64,000 nt of DNA from Sphaerisporangium rubeum (GTDB lineage Bacteria; Actinomycetota; Actinomycetes; Streptosporangiales; Streptosporangiaceae), in the NCBI RefSeq assembly GCF_014207705.1, contig NZ_JACHIU010000001.1, positions 3,898,501 through 3,962,500 of the forward strand, read 5' to 3'. The translations under genes and the position numbers were made by a program. A model generated the notes under the pieces. The model made no database searches. It worked only from the letters and a program-made list of their open reading frames with translations, and was not told the origin of the DNA. Shown here piece after piece: positions 63,945 to 64,000 of the stretch (the stretch's first letter is position 1; each line of letters starts with the position of its first letter).

Positions 63945-64000
63945 TGGTCTCCCCCTCTGTCAGCGCGACGACCTCGCCGCGACCTGAGAGCTTCACCCCC
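63945..64000 (-). promoter_or_regulatory. Glycine riboswitch, 3' part (cut by window end)
   Basis: Read on the minus strand, GAAGCTCTCAGG (ending at 63983) is followed by a variable stem and GACAGAGGGGGAGA (63961-63948). These are the conserved CUCUCAGG and GACAGAGGGG elements of the glycine aptamer. It lies about 45 bp before the gcvP ATG. In such systems glycine binding switches on the cleavage genes. The 5' part, and any second aptamer, is beyond the window. Confidence 0.88.

Overview
The window is about 64 kb of chromosome from a high-GC actinomycete. The coding is dense with strong G/C third-position bias, GTG and TTG starts are frequent, and start/stop overlaps (ATGA, GTGA) are common. 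AfsR-type SARP, DUF5999, DUF3040, tricorn protease and an HrdB-like sigma factor point to a spore-forming, filamentous lineage. I infer Streptosporangiaceae or a relative; no rRNA or other decisive marker is present.

Layout. 0-4.6 kb: the end of a sugar ABC transporter locus (permease, binding lipoprotein), a GntR/FCD regulator, a DJ-1/PfpI protein and an alpha/beta hydrolase. 4.6-12.7 kb: two DUF418 membrane paralogues, a PrmC-like methyltransferase, a PadR/membrane-protein pair, two TetR regulators and an RsbW-like ATPase. 12.7-24.8 kb: a complete acetyl-CoA carboxylase set (accDA-accB-accC, minus strand) divergent from a SARP gene and a type II polyketide operon (TcmI cyclase, cupin, KS-alpha, chain-length factor, ACP, aromatase, double ABM monooxygenase, SchA/CurD protein, MarR). 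There is no ketoreductase, so the cluster resembles whiE-type spore pigment loci. 24.9-34 kb: a stand-alone tyrosine recombinase, a candidate structured RNA with a terminator, PlsC, a penicillin-binding protein, an ECF42 sigma factor with its DGPF partner plus VOC and PPOX genes, and two non-coding repeat blocks. 34-41 kb: a UvrA2-like ATPase, a tricorn protease and an SGNH hydrolase.

41-53.5 kb carries menaquinone genes (menF; menD, menB, menE). Between menF and the menD group lies a four-gene operon on the minus strand. It encodes a 52-residue precursor, a split LanB (glutamylation protein and elimination protein) and a further SpaB_C-type protein. The precursor has the thiopeptide TEVGA leader end but a core with no cysteine (SGITGRTSWLI), and no azole-forming enzymes are present. 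The best reading is a pyritide-type RiPP (a pyridine macrocycle without azoles). This is the most interesting system in the window.

53.5-64 kb: a small secreted protein, the HrdB-like sigma factor, small conserved proteins, a TetR regulator, a TPR protein with an N-terminal 15-residue repeat, and gcvP preceded by a glycine riboswitch cut by the window end. Several intergenic regions hold degenerate tandem repeats (periods of 18, 37, 84 and 111 bp) and an array of five hairpins. A conserved GCC-TTTAC-N3-GTAGATCA element occurs three times, with a fourth, weaker relative.
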